A DNA stretch of 64,000 nt from Streptomyces sp. Ru73 (GTDB lineage: Bacteria > Actinomycetota > Actinomycetes > Streptomycetales > Streptomycetaceae), in the NCBI RefSeq assembly GCF_002920575.1, contig NZ_PQSQ01000017.1, positions 1-64,000 on the forward strand, read 5' to 3'. Positions 11,793-19,869 of the stretch are shown here, piece after piece. Under the pieces are notes generated by a model. That model was not told the DNA's origin and searched no databases. It worked only from the letters and a program-made list of their open reading frames with translations. Every line of letters begins with the position of its first letter. Position 1 is the first letter of the stretch. The position numbers and the translations under genes are program-made.

Positions 11793-12329
11793 TCAGCCGG
11801 CGGCGGGGCGGCGCCCCATCCACGTGGCGAACTCGGCGGGATCGCCGTCGAACCCGCGGACCCCGGGCTCGAACCGCCACTCGCCGTCCTCGTCCCGCGC
11901 GAACTCCGCTACCACGGCGGCGGTGGAGCCGGCGAGCGCGCCGAAGTTCTCCTCCGCCAGCACGTCATAGCCCTCCAGGATGCGCACCAGGGTGTTCGGT
12001 ATGTCGCCGAACGTCCGGCGCCCTTCCCGCTGCTGGATGGCGACGCCCACCACCACCCGGCCGTACCGCTCCGCCAGCCGCGAGAACTCCAGCGTCATCG
12101 CCTCGTCCACGCCGAGGCCCTGACCGGTCCTGCTGTCCCGGTTCAGGGTGATGGTCCCGTCGGGGGAGCGGCTGTCGAAGTGCACGAGGTAGTCGGGCTC
12201 GCCGCACACGGAGTCCTTGAGGTACGTCGCGGCGATGATGTCGAGGTCGTTGGCGGGCTGGCCCTGGGGACTGGGGTCCCATTTCAGCGTGACCTCGGCC
12301 TTGTCGATCCCCTTGTTGAGACTGCTCAC
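11793..12329 (-). CDS. TerD-family protein (calcium-binding/stress-type)
   Basis: A 178-residue single TerD domain: SLNKGIDKAEVTLKWDPS at the start, the acidic DLDIIAATYLKD and the Ca-binding-like HFDSRSPDGTITLNRDSRTGQG, then VDEAMTLEFSRLAERYGRVVVGVAIQQ. TerD proteins are linked to tellurite resistance, stress tolerance and, in Streptomyces, development, but the biochemical role of single-domain members is unclear. GTG 12329 begins the conserved sequence and has AAGGGAAG upstream; the longer frame to 12446 adds Gly/Pro-rich sequence with no homologous look. It is transcribed towards nrdJ. Confidence 0.85.
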   Translation of the reverse strand: MSSLNKGIDKAEVTLKWDPSPQGQPANDLDIIAATYLKDSVCGEPDYLVHFDSRSPDGTITLNRDSRTGQGLGVDEAMTLEFSRLAERYGRVVVGVAIQQREGRRTFGDIPNTLVRILEGYDVLAEENFGALAGSTAAVVAEFARDEDGEWRFEPGVRGFDGDPAEFATWMGRRPAAG

Positions 12330-12644
12330 CGGACTTCCCTTCCTCGGTCCCGGGGTGCCGTGGCCGGCGCTGCCCGCCTGCCGCCGGTGTCGCGGTGGAG
12401 ATCCCTCCCGCGGCCAACCGCCCCCTGCTTCCCAGGACTTACCCAACCTGTTGCCTCACATGAATTCCCCATGCTGTCACGGCGGTACGACAGGCAGTGG
12501 GGTCATTTGCTCGGAGCGTAACGGCCACCACTGACAATCGCCGGACGCCCGGCGGAAATCCCGTGCGCCCGGAGTGAATTGCGCGCACATCGCAAGGGAT
12601 GTGTGTTCTGTGACGCGCAGTAACGCGAGGGATACAAGGGGCCT

Positions 12645-12650
12645 TACGAT
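12645..12650 (+). promoter_or_regulatory. -10 box of a leaderless-type promoter (YdbC-like gene)
   Basis: TACGAT ends 6 nt before GTG 12657 and there is no Shine-Dalgarno sequence. This fixes GTG 12657 as the start of the original gene, in the frame that is lost after the G6 run. Confidence 0.5.
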
Positions 12651-12656
12651 GGCGCG

Positions 12657-13263
12657 GTGCTGGTCAAGTGGATTCGCTGCACCGTGGTCGACCGTCGGGC
12701 GTTCGAGCGGGGGCAGCGCAAATGGGCGGGGCTGCTCGGGGAGCCGGGCTTCCGGGGGGCAGGGCGGCGGCTGGAGCCGTACCCGGCCCGGCGTCGCGCA
12801 TCTCGTGGCCTTCTGGGAGAGCCGCGCGTTCTACGACTCCTTCATGGCCAGATCGCACGACCGCCTGGCGGCTGCCCAGGTCGGTACGTTCAAGAACGGC
12901 CAGGTCCGGCTGTTCGAGCACGAGCTGGACGTGAAGGTCGGCTTCCGTCCCGTCTTCTCGGACGCCGACGTGCTGCGCCTCGCGTACTGCCAGGTCAGAC
13001 CCGACCGGGTCGATCACTACAAGCTGATGCAGGAGAAGGTCTGGAACCCCGCGATGGCGGGCTCTCCCGGGATGCTGCGCGGCCTGCTCGGGCGCGCGCC
13101 GGGGGAGGAGTTCCTGGTCCTGTCGCTGTGGCAGTCGGCCGCCGAGCGCGGCAAGTACCGCCCCGAGCGCCTGGAGCGGCTGGCCCTGCGGGCCCAGATG
13201 GCGGCGGACATCGCGGGCGTCACGGGGGACGTGGTCGACCTGGAGCCGTCCTGGACGGTGTGA
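12657..13263 (+). pseudogene. YdbC-like (DUF4937) protein gene, frameshifted by one base
   Basis: The N-terminal part (MLVKWIRCTVVDRRAFERG...GLLGEPGFRG) is read from GTG 12657. The rest (GGQGGGWSRTRPGVAHLVAF, then FWESRAFYDSFMARSHDRLAA, to LEPSWTV) is in the next frame and stops at 13263. Removing one G from the G6 run at 12754-12759 restores one continuous 201-residue protein reading GFRGQGGGWSR across the junction. The repeated FWESRAFYDSFM and LSLWQSAAERGKY segments look like two antibiotic-monooxygenase-like (ABM/ferredoxin-fold) halves. Function unknown. Either a homopolymer sequencing error or a young pseudogene; the intact coding character on both sides favours an error or a very recent event. 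Confidence 0.75.
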
Positions 13264-13332
13264 GGGGCGGTGGCGTACGCAGCCGGCGGGTGTCGTGCAA
13301 CGCGCGCCCCGGTGGCCTTCAGTTGCTCCTCG

Positions 13333-13440
13333 TGAACGCCCCGGTGGCGTTCAGTTGCCTCTCGTGAACACCCCGGTGGACTTCCGCCGCTCCTCGTGAA
13401 CACCCCAGTGGCCCTCAGCCGTCCCTCATGAACACCCCGG
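13333..13440. repeat. 32-bp minisatellite running into the 3' end of a TetR gene
   Basis: Units start at 13333, 13365, 13397 and 13429 (last one partial), each opening with TGAACACCCC or TGAACGCCCC; an older degenerate copy precedes 13333. The unit at 13397 contains the TetR stop codon and the unit at 13429 encodes its last residues, so the array is a tandem duplication of the gene's 3' end. Confidence 0.85.
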
Positions 13441-14074
13441 CACGCGCCGCTGCCAGGGTGACCGCCACGGCCTGTTCGACGGCCGTCGCGTCCAGGCCCT
13501 CGCGGGTGATGAACAGCCGGAAGAAGAGCGGCGCCGAGGCCGCGCGCACCAGTGCGCCGCCGTCCACGGCCTCCCGGGGGCCGGGCAGCTCACCCCGTAC
13601 GACGGCCCGGTCCACGATCGCCTCGCAGCGGGCGAACCGTTCCGTGTAGTACGCGCGGAGCGCCTGCGCGGCCCGCTCGGACTGGAAGGCGGCGGCGATC
13701 ACCGCCGAGCTGGGCGCGGCGGTCGCGGCGTCGTCGAAGGCGCGCAGCACCTCCATGGCCAGCGCGCGCAGGTCCCCTTCGAGGGAGCCGGTGTCGGGCG
13801 CCGCCCAGCTGTCCTCGCCGGCCAGGTCGAGCGTGTCGGCCACCAGCCCGTCGACCCCGCCCCAGCGCCGGTAGAGCGTCGTCTTGTGCACGCCCGAGTG
13901 CTCGGCGACGTACTCGACGGTCAGGCCGGGGTAGCCGTGCTCGGCGAGTCCGGCCAGTACGGCGTCGCGGACGGCCGCCCGGGTGCGTGCGGTGCGCCCG
14001 CCGGGCCGCCGGGTGCCGGGGAGGCCGGTACCGGCGTCGCCGCCGGCGCCGGCGCGCTCGTTGTCCACAGGCAA
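13415..14074 (-). CDS. TetR-family transcriptional regulator
   Basis: About 219 residues. The N-terminal HTH is typical: RTRAAVRDAVLAGLAEHGYPGLTVEYVAEHSGVHKTTLYRRWGG, then an all-helical ligand/dimer domain ending AGVFMRDG. The start is uncertain: TTG 14074 has GGAG 6 nt upstream, TTG 14080 and GTG 14068 are alternatives. A perfect 14-bp palindrome overlaps the start and a longer inverted repeat lies 50 bp upstream, so the protein probably represses its own promoter and perhaps the divergent phosphatase gene at 14337. Its final codons are repeated downstream as a minisatellite. Ligand unknown. Confidence 0.85.
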   Translation of the reverse strand: MPVDNERAGAGGDAGTGLPGTRRPGGRTARTRAAVRDAVLAGLAEHGYPGLTVEYVAEHSGVHKTTLYRRWGGVDGLVADTLDLAGEDSWAAPDTGSLEGDLRALAMEVLRAFDDAATAAPSSAVIAAAFQSERAAQALRAYYTERFARCEAIVDRAVVRGELPGPREAVDGGALVRAASAPLFFRLFITREGLDATAVEQAVAVTLAAARAGVFMRDG

Positions 14075-14076
14075 GT

Positions 14077-14090
14077 GCAACTCCAGTTGC
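14077..14090. promoter_or_regulatory. Candidate TetR operator 1 (14-bp palindrome)
   Basis: GCAACTCCAGTTGC is a perfect palindrome on the start region of the TetR gene, well placed to block its expression. Confidence 0.5.
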
Positions 14091-14121
14091 GTTAGTCGTC
14101 GGGATGCGTCATCGTCATCAG

Positions 14122-14147
14122 CGTAACGCGACGGTGGTTGCGTTACG
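14122..14147. promoter_or_regulatory. Candidate TetR operator 2 (8-bp arms, 10-bp spacer)
   Basis: CGTAACGC at 14122-14129 and GCGTTACG at 14140-14147 form a perfect inverted repeat in the intergenic region between the TetR gene and the phosphatase. GCGTTA also follows palindrome 1, suggesting a shared recognition core. Confidence 0.5.
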
Positions 14148-14324
14148 GTGTCGCCGTCGTACGGCTCCCTTCGACGTACGGCTCGTACGGGTTGCTCCGC
14201 CGTGCGGGTCCGCTCGCCGCACCCCTACCCGCGCGGGGGCGGGTCCTGGCCGGGAGCGGGGGGTGTGCAGCCGTCAGCGGCCGGGCGGCGGGCGGCGCTC
14301 CGGGCGTGTGCCGGCACCGCGTTT

Positions 14325-14330
14325 TAGGCT
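14325..14330 (+). promoter_or_regulatory. -10 box of a leaderless-type promoter
   Basis: TAGGCT lies 6 nt before ATG 14337, with no ribosome-binding site. Confidence 0.5.
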
Positions 14331-14336
14331 GGCGGC

Positions 14337-14996
14337 ATGGCACGCCCCCGACGCATCGTCCTCATCAGGCACGGAGAGTCCGAGGGAAATATCGACGACA
14401 CGGTGTACGAGCGGGAGCCTGATCATGCCCTGAGTCTGACCGAGCGCGGGTTCAAGCAGGCCGAAGAGGCCGGCGAGCGGCTGCGCGCCATGTTCGGGAA
14501 CGAGCGAATATCCGCCTACGTCTCCCCCTACCGCCGCACGCACCAGACGTTCCAGGCGCTCGGCCTGGACAAGGACCTGGTCCGGGTGCGCGAGGAGCCG
14601 CGGCTGCGCGAGCAGGACTGGGGCAACTGGCAGGACCGGGACGACGTACGCCTCCAGAAGGCGTACCGCGACGCCTACGGCCACTTCTTCTACCGCTTCG
14701 CCCAGGGCGAGTCGGGAGCGGACGTCTACGACCGCGTCGGCGCGTTCCTGGAGAGCCTGTGGCGCAGCTTCGAGGCGCCCGACCACCCGCCGAACGTCCT
14801 GATCGTCACCCACGGACTGACCATGCGGCTGTTCTGCATGAGGTGGTTCCACTGGACCGTCGCCGAATTCGAGTCGCTGTCCAATCCGCACAACGCCGAC
14901 CACCGCACCCTGCTGCTGGGCCCGGACGGGCGGTACCGCCTCGACCGGCCCTTCGAGAGCTGGTGTACGCCGCAGTCCTACGGCGTCACCGGTTAA
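14337..14996 (+). CDS. Histidine phosphatase family protein (phosphoglycerate-mutase-like)
   Basis: A 219-residue histidine phosphatase. The phospho-accepting His is in IVLIRHGESEGNID near residue 12, the usual Arg pair follows (VSPYRRTHQT), a Glu lies in REEPRLREQDWGNWQ, and the second catalytic His is in VLIVTHGLTMRLF. Substrate not predictable: family members act on sugar phosphates, small metabolites or proteins, and true mutases are usually longer. The transcript is probably leaderless. The next gene starts within 11 bp of the stop, so the two are likely one operon. Confidence 0.85.
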   Translation: MARPRRIVLIRHGESEGNIDDTVYEREPDHALSLTERGFKQAEEAGERLRAMFGNERISAYVSPYRRTHQTFQALGLDKDLVRVREEPRLREQDWGNWQDRDDVRLQKAYRDAYGHFFYRFAQGESGADVYDRVGAFLESLWRSFEAPDHPPNVLIVTHGLTMRLFCMRWFHWTVAEFESLSNPHNADHRTLLLGPDGRYRLDRPFESWCTPQSYGVTG

Positions 14997-15006
14997 AGTG
15001 CACTCG

Positions 15007-15915
15007 ATGACCGCCGATCACCGTGACGCACAGCGCTTCGCGCGGGCCCTGCAGTGCCTGCGGGGTCTCGCCGTGGGCGACGCCCTGGGATCCCAGTTCT
15101 TCGTCCCCGCCAATTACCCCGCGCTCAAGCGCCGCGCGCTGCCGCCGGCCCCCTGGCGGTGGACCGACGACACCGAAATGGCGGCCTCCGTGCTGACCGT
15201 GCTGAGCGAGCACGGCCGCATCGACCAGGACGCGCTCGCCGTCTCCTTCGCCGAGCACCACGACGTGGACCGAGCCTATGGCCCCGCCGTGGACCGGCTG
15301 CTCCGGCAGGTCCGCGAGGGCAGGGACTGGCGCGAGCTGGCCTCGGCCCTCTTCAAGGGCCAGGGCTCCTGGGGCAACGGCGCCGCCATGCGCATCGCCC
15401 CGCTGGGCGCCTGGTACGCCGACGACCCCGAGCAGGCCACCCACCAGGCGGAGATCTCCGCGTACGTCACCCACCAGCACCGCGAGGCGGTCGTCGGGGC
15501 GATGGCGGTCGCGGCCGCCGCCGCGGTCGTCGCCGACCCGGACCGCTCCACCGGCCCCGAAGCGCTGCTGGACGCCGTCATGGAGCTCATCCCGCGCAGC
15601 GCCGTACAGGCGGGGCTGCGGCGCGCCCGCGACATGCTCGACTACGGCGACGCGAGCACCGTCGCCGCGGTCCTCGGCTGCGGCCGGCGGACGACGGCCC
15701 ACGACACCGTGCCGTTCACCCTGTGGGCCGCCGCCCGGCACCTGAACAGCTACGAGCAGGCGTTCTGGACCACCGCGCAGGCGGGCGGCGACGTGGACAC
15801 CACCTGCGCGATCGTCGGCGGAATCGTGGCAGCCGGCCCCGCGGGCGCCCCGCCGCAGGAATGGCTGGACCGGACGGAGGACCTGCCGTCCTGGATGGCG
15901 GCCTGCCCTTCCTGA
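15007..15915 (+). CDS. ADP-ribosylglycohydrolase family protein (DraG/ARH-like)
   Basis: A 302-residue all-helical ARH-type hydrolase that should remove ADP-ribose from proteins or nucleic acids, or hydrolyse a related N-glycosidic bond. The two metal sites are intact: GLAVGDALGSQ and WTDDTEM (residues 52-58) near the N-terminus, and the C-terminal GGDVDTTCAIVGGI (about 260-273), which carries the Asp-Thr ligands for the binuclear Mg centre. ATG 15007 is 10 nt after the preceding stop; GTG 14998 is an in-frame alternative. Coupling with the phosphatase gene suggests a shared operon, but no ADP-ribosyltransferase is visible nearby. Confidence 0.85.
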   Translation: MTADHRDAQRFARALQCLRGLAVGDALGSQFFVPANYPALKRRALPPAPWRWTDDTEMAASVLTVLSEHGRIDQDALAVSFAEHHDVDRAYGPAVDRLLRQVREGRDWRELASALFKGQGSWGNGAAMRIAPLGAWYADDPEQATHQAEISAYVTHQHREAVVGAMAVAAAAAVVADPDRSTGPEALLDAVMELIPRSAVQAGLRRARDMLDYGDASTVAAVLGCGRRTTAHDTVPFTLWAAARHLNSYEQAFWTTAQAGGDVDTTCAIVGGIVAAGPAGAPPQEWLDRTEDLPSWMAACPS

Positions 15916-16383
15916 GCTCTTCTGCGGCGTACCTTCCTTCTTGAGGTGCTCTGCGGCGTACCCTTGAAGTCCCGGGCCTGCCGGGACACCCCGGGTACCA
16001 GCCGATTCCCGGACGTTCCACTCGGTTCCGGGCGCGCCACCCGGCGTACCCGTCCCGGGGCCGCGAGGGCATCCAGGGCCCGGGTAGGTGTCGGGAGGCG
16101 GATGGCATCCGGTACCCGAGAGGCGTCCGGGCGGCGCCCGGTGCCGGAGGGCACCCGGGACCGGCGATCACGCCGGTGACAATGAGCAGAACCGGCGGCA
16201 GCGAGGCCCGTTCGACGACGGGCCCGGCGGCCGCCCACCGAAGGCCGAGAGCATGCGCAGCAAGTCCCAGGGGGCGCCGGAGGAAGGCGCCGAGCACCCC
16301 GTTCCGGACGGTGCGGACACCGGTCGTGCGGGACGAATCGCACGAGAGGCACCCGCGGTGCGAAGCGGCTGCGGGCGGGGGCG
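15916..16383. other. Intergenic region without a convincing gene
   Basis: About 470 bp between the ARH gene and rnhB. It holds a direct repeat (TCTGCGGCGTACC twice, about 15928-15962), a Gly/Pro-codon-like GC-rich stretch with CCCGGG inverted repeats, and no ORF with Streptomyces-like third-position bias on either strand. Confidence 0.5.
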
Positions 16384-16389
16384 TACTCT
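16384..16389 (+). promoter_or_regulatory. -10 box of a leaderless-type promoter for rnhB
   Basis: TACTCT lies 10 nt before ATG 16400 with no Shine-Dalgarno sequence between. Confidence 0.45.
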
Positions 16390-16399
16390 GTCTGGCGCC

Positions 16400-17101
16400 A
16401 TGCCCTACGAGCCCCCTACTCACACCGTCGAGCGATCGCTGCGCGCCACCACCGGCGCCAAGATCATCGCAGGAGTGGACGAGGTCGGGCGCGGTGCCTG
16501 GGCCGGCCCGGTGAGCGTATGCGCCGCCGTGACCGGACTGCGCCGCCCGCCCGCCGGACTCACCGACTCCAAGCTGCTGACCCCCAAGCGCCGCGACGAA
16601 CTCGCCGCCGTGCTCAGCGACTGGGTCACCTGCCACGCCCTCGGCCACGCCAGTCCCGAGGAGATCGACGACCTGGGCATGACCGCCGCCCTGCGGCTGG
16701 CCGCCGTCCGCGCGCTGGAGGCCCTGCCGGTCCGGCCCGACGCGGTCATCCTCGACGGCAAGCACGACTACCTCGGTGCCCCTTGGAGGGTCCGTACGGT
16801 CATCAAGGGCGACCAGTCCTGCATCGCCGTCGCCGCAGCCTCCGTCATCGCCAAGGTGAAGCGCGACGCGATGATGGCCGAACTGGGCGCGGATCACGAG
16901 CACTTCGCCTTCGCGGACAACGCCGGCTACCCCTCGCCGGTGCACCGCGCGGCCCTGGAGGAGTGGGGCCCGACCCCGCACCACCGGGTGTCGTGGTCCT
17001 ACATGGACGCCCTGCCCCGCTGGCAGCACCTGAAGAAGGTGCGTGTCAGCCCAGAATCATCCGCTCTGGAGGCCGGTGGCCAACTCGGCTTCGACTTCTG
17101 A
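16400..17101 (+). CDS. rnhB: Ribonuclease HII
   Basis: A 233-residue RNase HII that cuts RNA in RNA-DNA hybrids and removes single misincorporated ribonucleotides. The first catalytic Asp-Glu pair is D27-E28 in GVDEVGRG, the GRGAWAGPV tyrosine-loop region follows, a further Asp lies in [10 protein letters not shown], and the last is in [11 protein letters not shown]. The C-terminal HHRVSWSY is also conserved. ATG 16400 opens the conserved region; the frame is open further upstream but without coding character. It follows a gap of nearly 500 bp and is followed by an uncharacterised protein 66 bp downstream. Confidence 0.95.
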   Translation: MPYEPPTHTVERSLRATTGAKIIAGVDEVGRGAWAGPVSVCAAVTGLRRPPAGLTDSKLLTPKRRDELAAVLSDWVTCHALGHASPEEIDDLGMTAALRLAAVRALEALPVRPDAVILDGKHDYLGAPWRVRTVIKGDQSCIAVAAASVIAKVKRDAMMAELGADHEHFAFADNAGYPSPVHRAALEEWGPTPHHRVSWSYMDALPRWQHLKKVRVSPESSALEAGGQLGFDF

Positions 17102-17167
17102 GCGGTACGGATGTGAATCCGGTACCCCCTGACATGTCCCGTACCTACGTTTGATAGACATCACCTC

Positions 17168-17806
17168 ATGCCTCTCATCCCCGAGGAGCCTCAGATTCAC
17201 GAGAGTGTCCCGGGTCCCCGCGCAACTCCGGCCGCCGGCCGCACCGCGCCGACCCCCCGTCCCGTACCTGGTCCCGGCCCCCGTCCCGCGCCTCCGCGCG
17301 GCGCCCCCGCGGCCAGTGCCCGCCCCGGCAAGCCCGGCCCGTCCCGTGGAGCGGTCCCCGGCCCGCCCGGGCAGCGCACGGCTCCCAAGCCGGCCGCGCA
17401 GGGTGCCGCCGCCGCTGCCGAAGCGCAGCTGCAGCTGATCCCCGCGCCGGCCGACGGTGCCGTCGACGCCGCCGACGAGGCGGTCGACCTGCTGCTGGAC
17501 TCCGGACGTGCCCCCAGCGAGGTGCTCGTCCTGACCACCGGCGACCCGCACCCCTGGGCCACGCACGAGCTGTCCTTCGGTGAGGCGTCCTACTGGGCGC
17601 AGCACGACGCCGCGGACGACGTCTTCTACGCGGATGCCGGCGCCACGCGCGCCAAGGGCCGCCCCGTGGTGGTCGTCGCGGTCAACGGCGGCTCGGACGA
17701 AACGGTTGCGCAGGCCCTGCCCGCCGCCATGGCCCGGGCCGGCGCCCTGCTGATCGTCTGCGGCGACCCGCAGCGCATCAACGCCCTCATCGGCGCGACG
17801 GCATAA
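17168..17806 (+). CDS. Uncharacterised actinobacterial protein, disordered N-terminus and helicase-C-like fold
   Basis: 212 residues. Residues 1-85 are almost entirely Pro, Ala, Gly and Arg and should be disordered. The C-terminal 120 residues are ordered: AVDLLLDSGRAPSEVLVLTTGDPHPWATHELSFG, then a short region with DDVFYADAGATRAKGRPVVVVAVNGGSDETV and ALPAAMARAGALLIVCGDPQRIN. That order resembles the C-terminal RecA-like lobe of UvrD-type helicases (a loading strand, a KG-x-E-like segment, then a GDP-R element), but Walker motifs are absent. No function can be assigned. A possible -10 (TAGACA, 17155-17160) lies 7 nt upstream of the ATG, suggesting a leaderless mRNA. Confidence 0.7.
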   Translation: MPLIPEEPQIHESVPGPRATPAAGRTAPTPRPVPGPGPRPAPPRGAPAASARPGKPGPSRGAVPGPPGQRTAPKPAAQGAAAAAEAQLQLIPAPADGAVDAADEAVDLLLDSGRAPSEVLVLTTGDPHPWATHELSFGEASYWAQHDAADDVFYADAGATRAKGRPVVVVAVNGGSDETVAQALPAAMARAGALLIVCGDPQRINALIGATA

Positions 17807-17940
17807 ACCCCCGGCCCGGAGCGACCCGGCCCGGTCACCATGACAGCCGGGGTCGCTCCGTGTGCCTGGCGTGCCGCGTGCGGTGCGCTGGGGGCTGGGC
17901 GGTGCCGGAGTGGTGCCCGCGGGCTCTGGACGTCCGGGCG

Positions 17941-18017
17941 ATGCCCGGGTGTCTGAGATGTTCGGGTGTCTGGATGCCCGGGTGTCTGGGATGCCCAGAT
18001 GTCTGGGATGTTCCGAG
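17941..18017. repeat. 17-bp minisatellite, four and a half copies
   Basis: Units of ATGCCCGGGTGTCTGGG and close variants start at 17941, 17958, 17974, 17991 and 18008. The surrounding 300 bp contains further scattered GTGCCCGG-type fragments, as if a larger array has decayed. Confidence 0.8.
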
Positions 18018-18259
18018 TGATGTTCGTTGGCTTGGGCGTGCCCGGGGCTTTGGAGCTTTGGATGTCCGGGCGGCGTCTGGAGACACCTGGGCGGTGCCGC
18101 AGGGCATTGGACGTTCGGGTACTTGGGTGGTGCCCGGTTGCCGGTTGCCCGGTTGCGCGGGTCTGGTTGCCCGGTTGCGTGGGTGCCTTGACGGTGCTCG
18201 GGTGCTCCGGCGGCGTGCGGATGTTCCGGGGAACTGGGCGGCGGGTGCCCCCTGTGCCC
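18018..18259. other. Degenerate repeat-derived spacer, no gene
   Basis: Low-complexity G/T-rich sequence between two minisatellites. It contains imperfect CCGGTTGCC-type repeats (about 18133-18178). No ORF with normal codon bias is seen on either strand. Confidence 0.5.
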
Positions 18260-18314
18260 CGGTGCCGCGGTGTCCCGGTGCCGCGGTGTCCCGGTGCCGC
18301 GGTGTCCCGGTGCG
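18260..18314. repeat. 16-bp tandem repeat, three perfect copies plus a partial
   Basis: CGGTGCCGCGGTGTCC occurs at 18260, 18276 and 18292 without a mismatch, followed by CGGTGCG. The perfection suggests recent expansion. Confidence 0.85.
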
Positions 18315-18565
18315 CGGCCAAGTCCGAACGATGGCCGCGGGCCCGTGTGCCGTACCGGCCAGCGGACGGCGGCAGCGCCGTCCATGCAGTGCCGTCGAGG
18401 CCGCGCCGGTCCGCAGCCGCGCCATCGAGCAGTCGTGGTGCCTCATGGGCGCCGGCCCGCCTGACCCCAACGGACGGCGGTGCCGCCTCACCGGGCCGTA
18501 GTGCCCTCTCACCAGCCGATGGTCATGATCCACTGGCCCGGCGGGGCCCGCCCGGCGGCGCGGAC

Positions 18566-19219
18566 TCAGCGCGCGGCAGTGCGCCGACGCGCCTCCACCG
18601 CCCCGCCCGCCGTACGCCGCGGCGTCCTCGCGGCCACATTGCCGTTGAACCGGCCCCGGGCCGCCCCCGACAGCTCGGGCCGGTCCGGCCGCGAGCCGAG
18701 GTACGGCCGTCGCCCGCCACGGCCTTCGCCCAGCACCTGCCAACCGTCACGCGTCAGCGTGATGTACGCGCCGCAGCGCAGCCCGTGCAACGTGCAGGCG
18801 TCGCGCAACCCCCACATCCAGGCGCCGTCCGTCTCCGTCCACGGCTGCTCGCCGTCGCGGCAATAGAGCAGCACAGCCGTACGGACCGGTACGCGCAGCC
18901 GCAGATCGTGCGGTATCACCCGGCGCAACTGCGCCAGCAGCGCGTTACGGAAGTCCCAGCCGTCAGGCGTGTCCGTGCGCAGCACGAAGGACGCGCTGGC
19001 CGTCACCCGCTCTTCCGCATCGAGCACTGCGACCACGGCGGTGGACGGGCCGGGCAGATGCCGGTCGTGGAGGCCGGTGACGATCTCACGAGGGTTGCTC
19101 AGCAGGGGAATTCCCGCCGAGGCCCACTCGGAGAGCTCCAGCATTCGGCCCAGCCTGGCGGCCGACGCGGCGGAGGAGGGCTGGGACGCGGTCAGGGGCG
19201 GAGTGATGGCGAAGGTCAC
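18566..19219 (-). CDS. Uncharacterised conserved protein
   Basis: 217 residues, not recognised. GTG 19219 has GGGAGG just upstream and begins TFAITPPLTASQPSSAASAARLGRMLEL. The centre is ordered: VTASASFVLRTDTPDGWDFRNALLAQLRRVIPHDLRLRVPVRTAVLLYCRDGEQPWTE, ending TLTRDGWQVLGEGRGGR, then a basic Arg/Ala tail. The WDFRNALLAQLRRVIP and LHGLRCGAYITLT segments look conserved. No signal peptide, membrane segment or catalytic motif stands out. It lies downstream of recQ on the same strand but behind a strong hairpin, so it has its own transcript. Confidence 0.65.
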   Translation of the reverse strand: MTFAITPPLTASQPSSAASAARLGRMLELSEWASAGIPLLSNPREIVTGLHDRHLPGPSTAVVAVLDAEERVTASASFVLRTDTPDGWDFRNALLAQLRRVIPHDLRLRVPVRTAVLLYCRDGEQPWTETDGAWMWGLRDACTLHGLRCGAYITLTRDGWQVLGEGRGGRRPYLGSRPDRPELSGAARGRFNGNVAARTPRRTAGGAVEARRRTAAR

Positions 19220-19369
19220 GGTCCTCCCTTCGTCGACGCGGCGGCAGCCGGGGCGGCCGGGCGCACCGTCGCACCAGGACACACCCCTGTTGAGCCGCGG
19301 ACGGCTGGAACGGGGAAGCACTACGATTCTCGCGGTCGCACACGCATGCGGCAATGAGGAATTCACCGC

Positions 19370-19790
19370 GGCGTTCCGGAATCGATGGATGCGCCATCCT
19401 CATCCTTCCCACCCAACCACCCACCGAAGCACACCCCACCGCACCAGCTCCGCCCGCACAACACACCCCCAAAGCAACGCTCGTTGACCGCACCGCAGAC
19501 GACGACCGCTCCGACTGTCTCGACGACCTTGGCGAGCTGCCCGGCTTTGGTGGCCTCGACGGCCCTGGCGTCCTTGGCGGTCTGGACGACCCCGGCCGTC
19601 TCCACGGCTCCGGCGGCCTGGACGGCGTCGGTAGCTCGGGCGGCGTCGGTAGCTCGGAGGGCGTCGGTGTCGCGCCGACCGGCATCGCCCCCGTCCCCAC
19701 CGTCAGCCGCGGCCACTCCCTCCGCCAGCCCCAACCGACCGCCCTCCGCCCCTCGGCCGACGCCGCGCCCCGGGCCAAGCCCCGCCGACC
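19370..19790. other. Region between recQ and the 18566-19219 gene, no supported gene
   Basis: About 420 bp of Ala/Thr/Gly-codon repeats (for example GTCGGTAGCTCGG twice near 19630). All three readings give low-complexity proteins, and no start site or coding bias singles one out. Confidence 0.45.
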
Positions 19791-19826
19791 GAGGGCCTGG
19801 CCCCGTCAACCCACGGCCAGGCCCTC
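19791..19826 (-). terminator. Hairpin terminator downstream of recQ
   Basis: GAGGGCCTGGCC (19791-19802) and GGCCAGGCCCTC (19815-19826) form a perfect 12-bp stem with a 12-nt loop, about 45 bp past the recQ stop on the minus strand. Confidence 0.75.
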
Positions 19827-19869
19827 GTCAACGACGGTCAAGCCGCCGTTAACCAACGGCCTCACTCCG

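Noticed and set aside
19363..19809. Ala/Val-rich minus-strand ORF between recQ and the 18566-19219 gene
   Set aside because: The repeats make all frames open. GC at third positions is not higher than in the other frames and there is no credible start or ribosome site.
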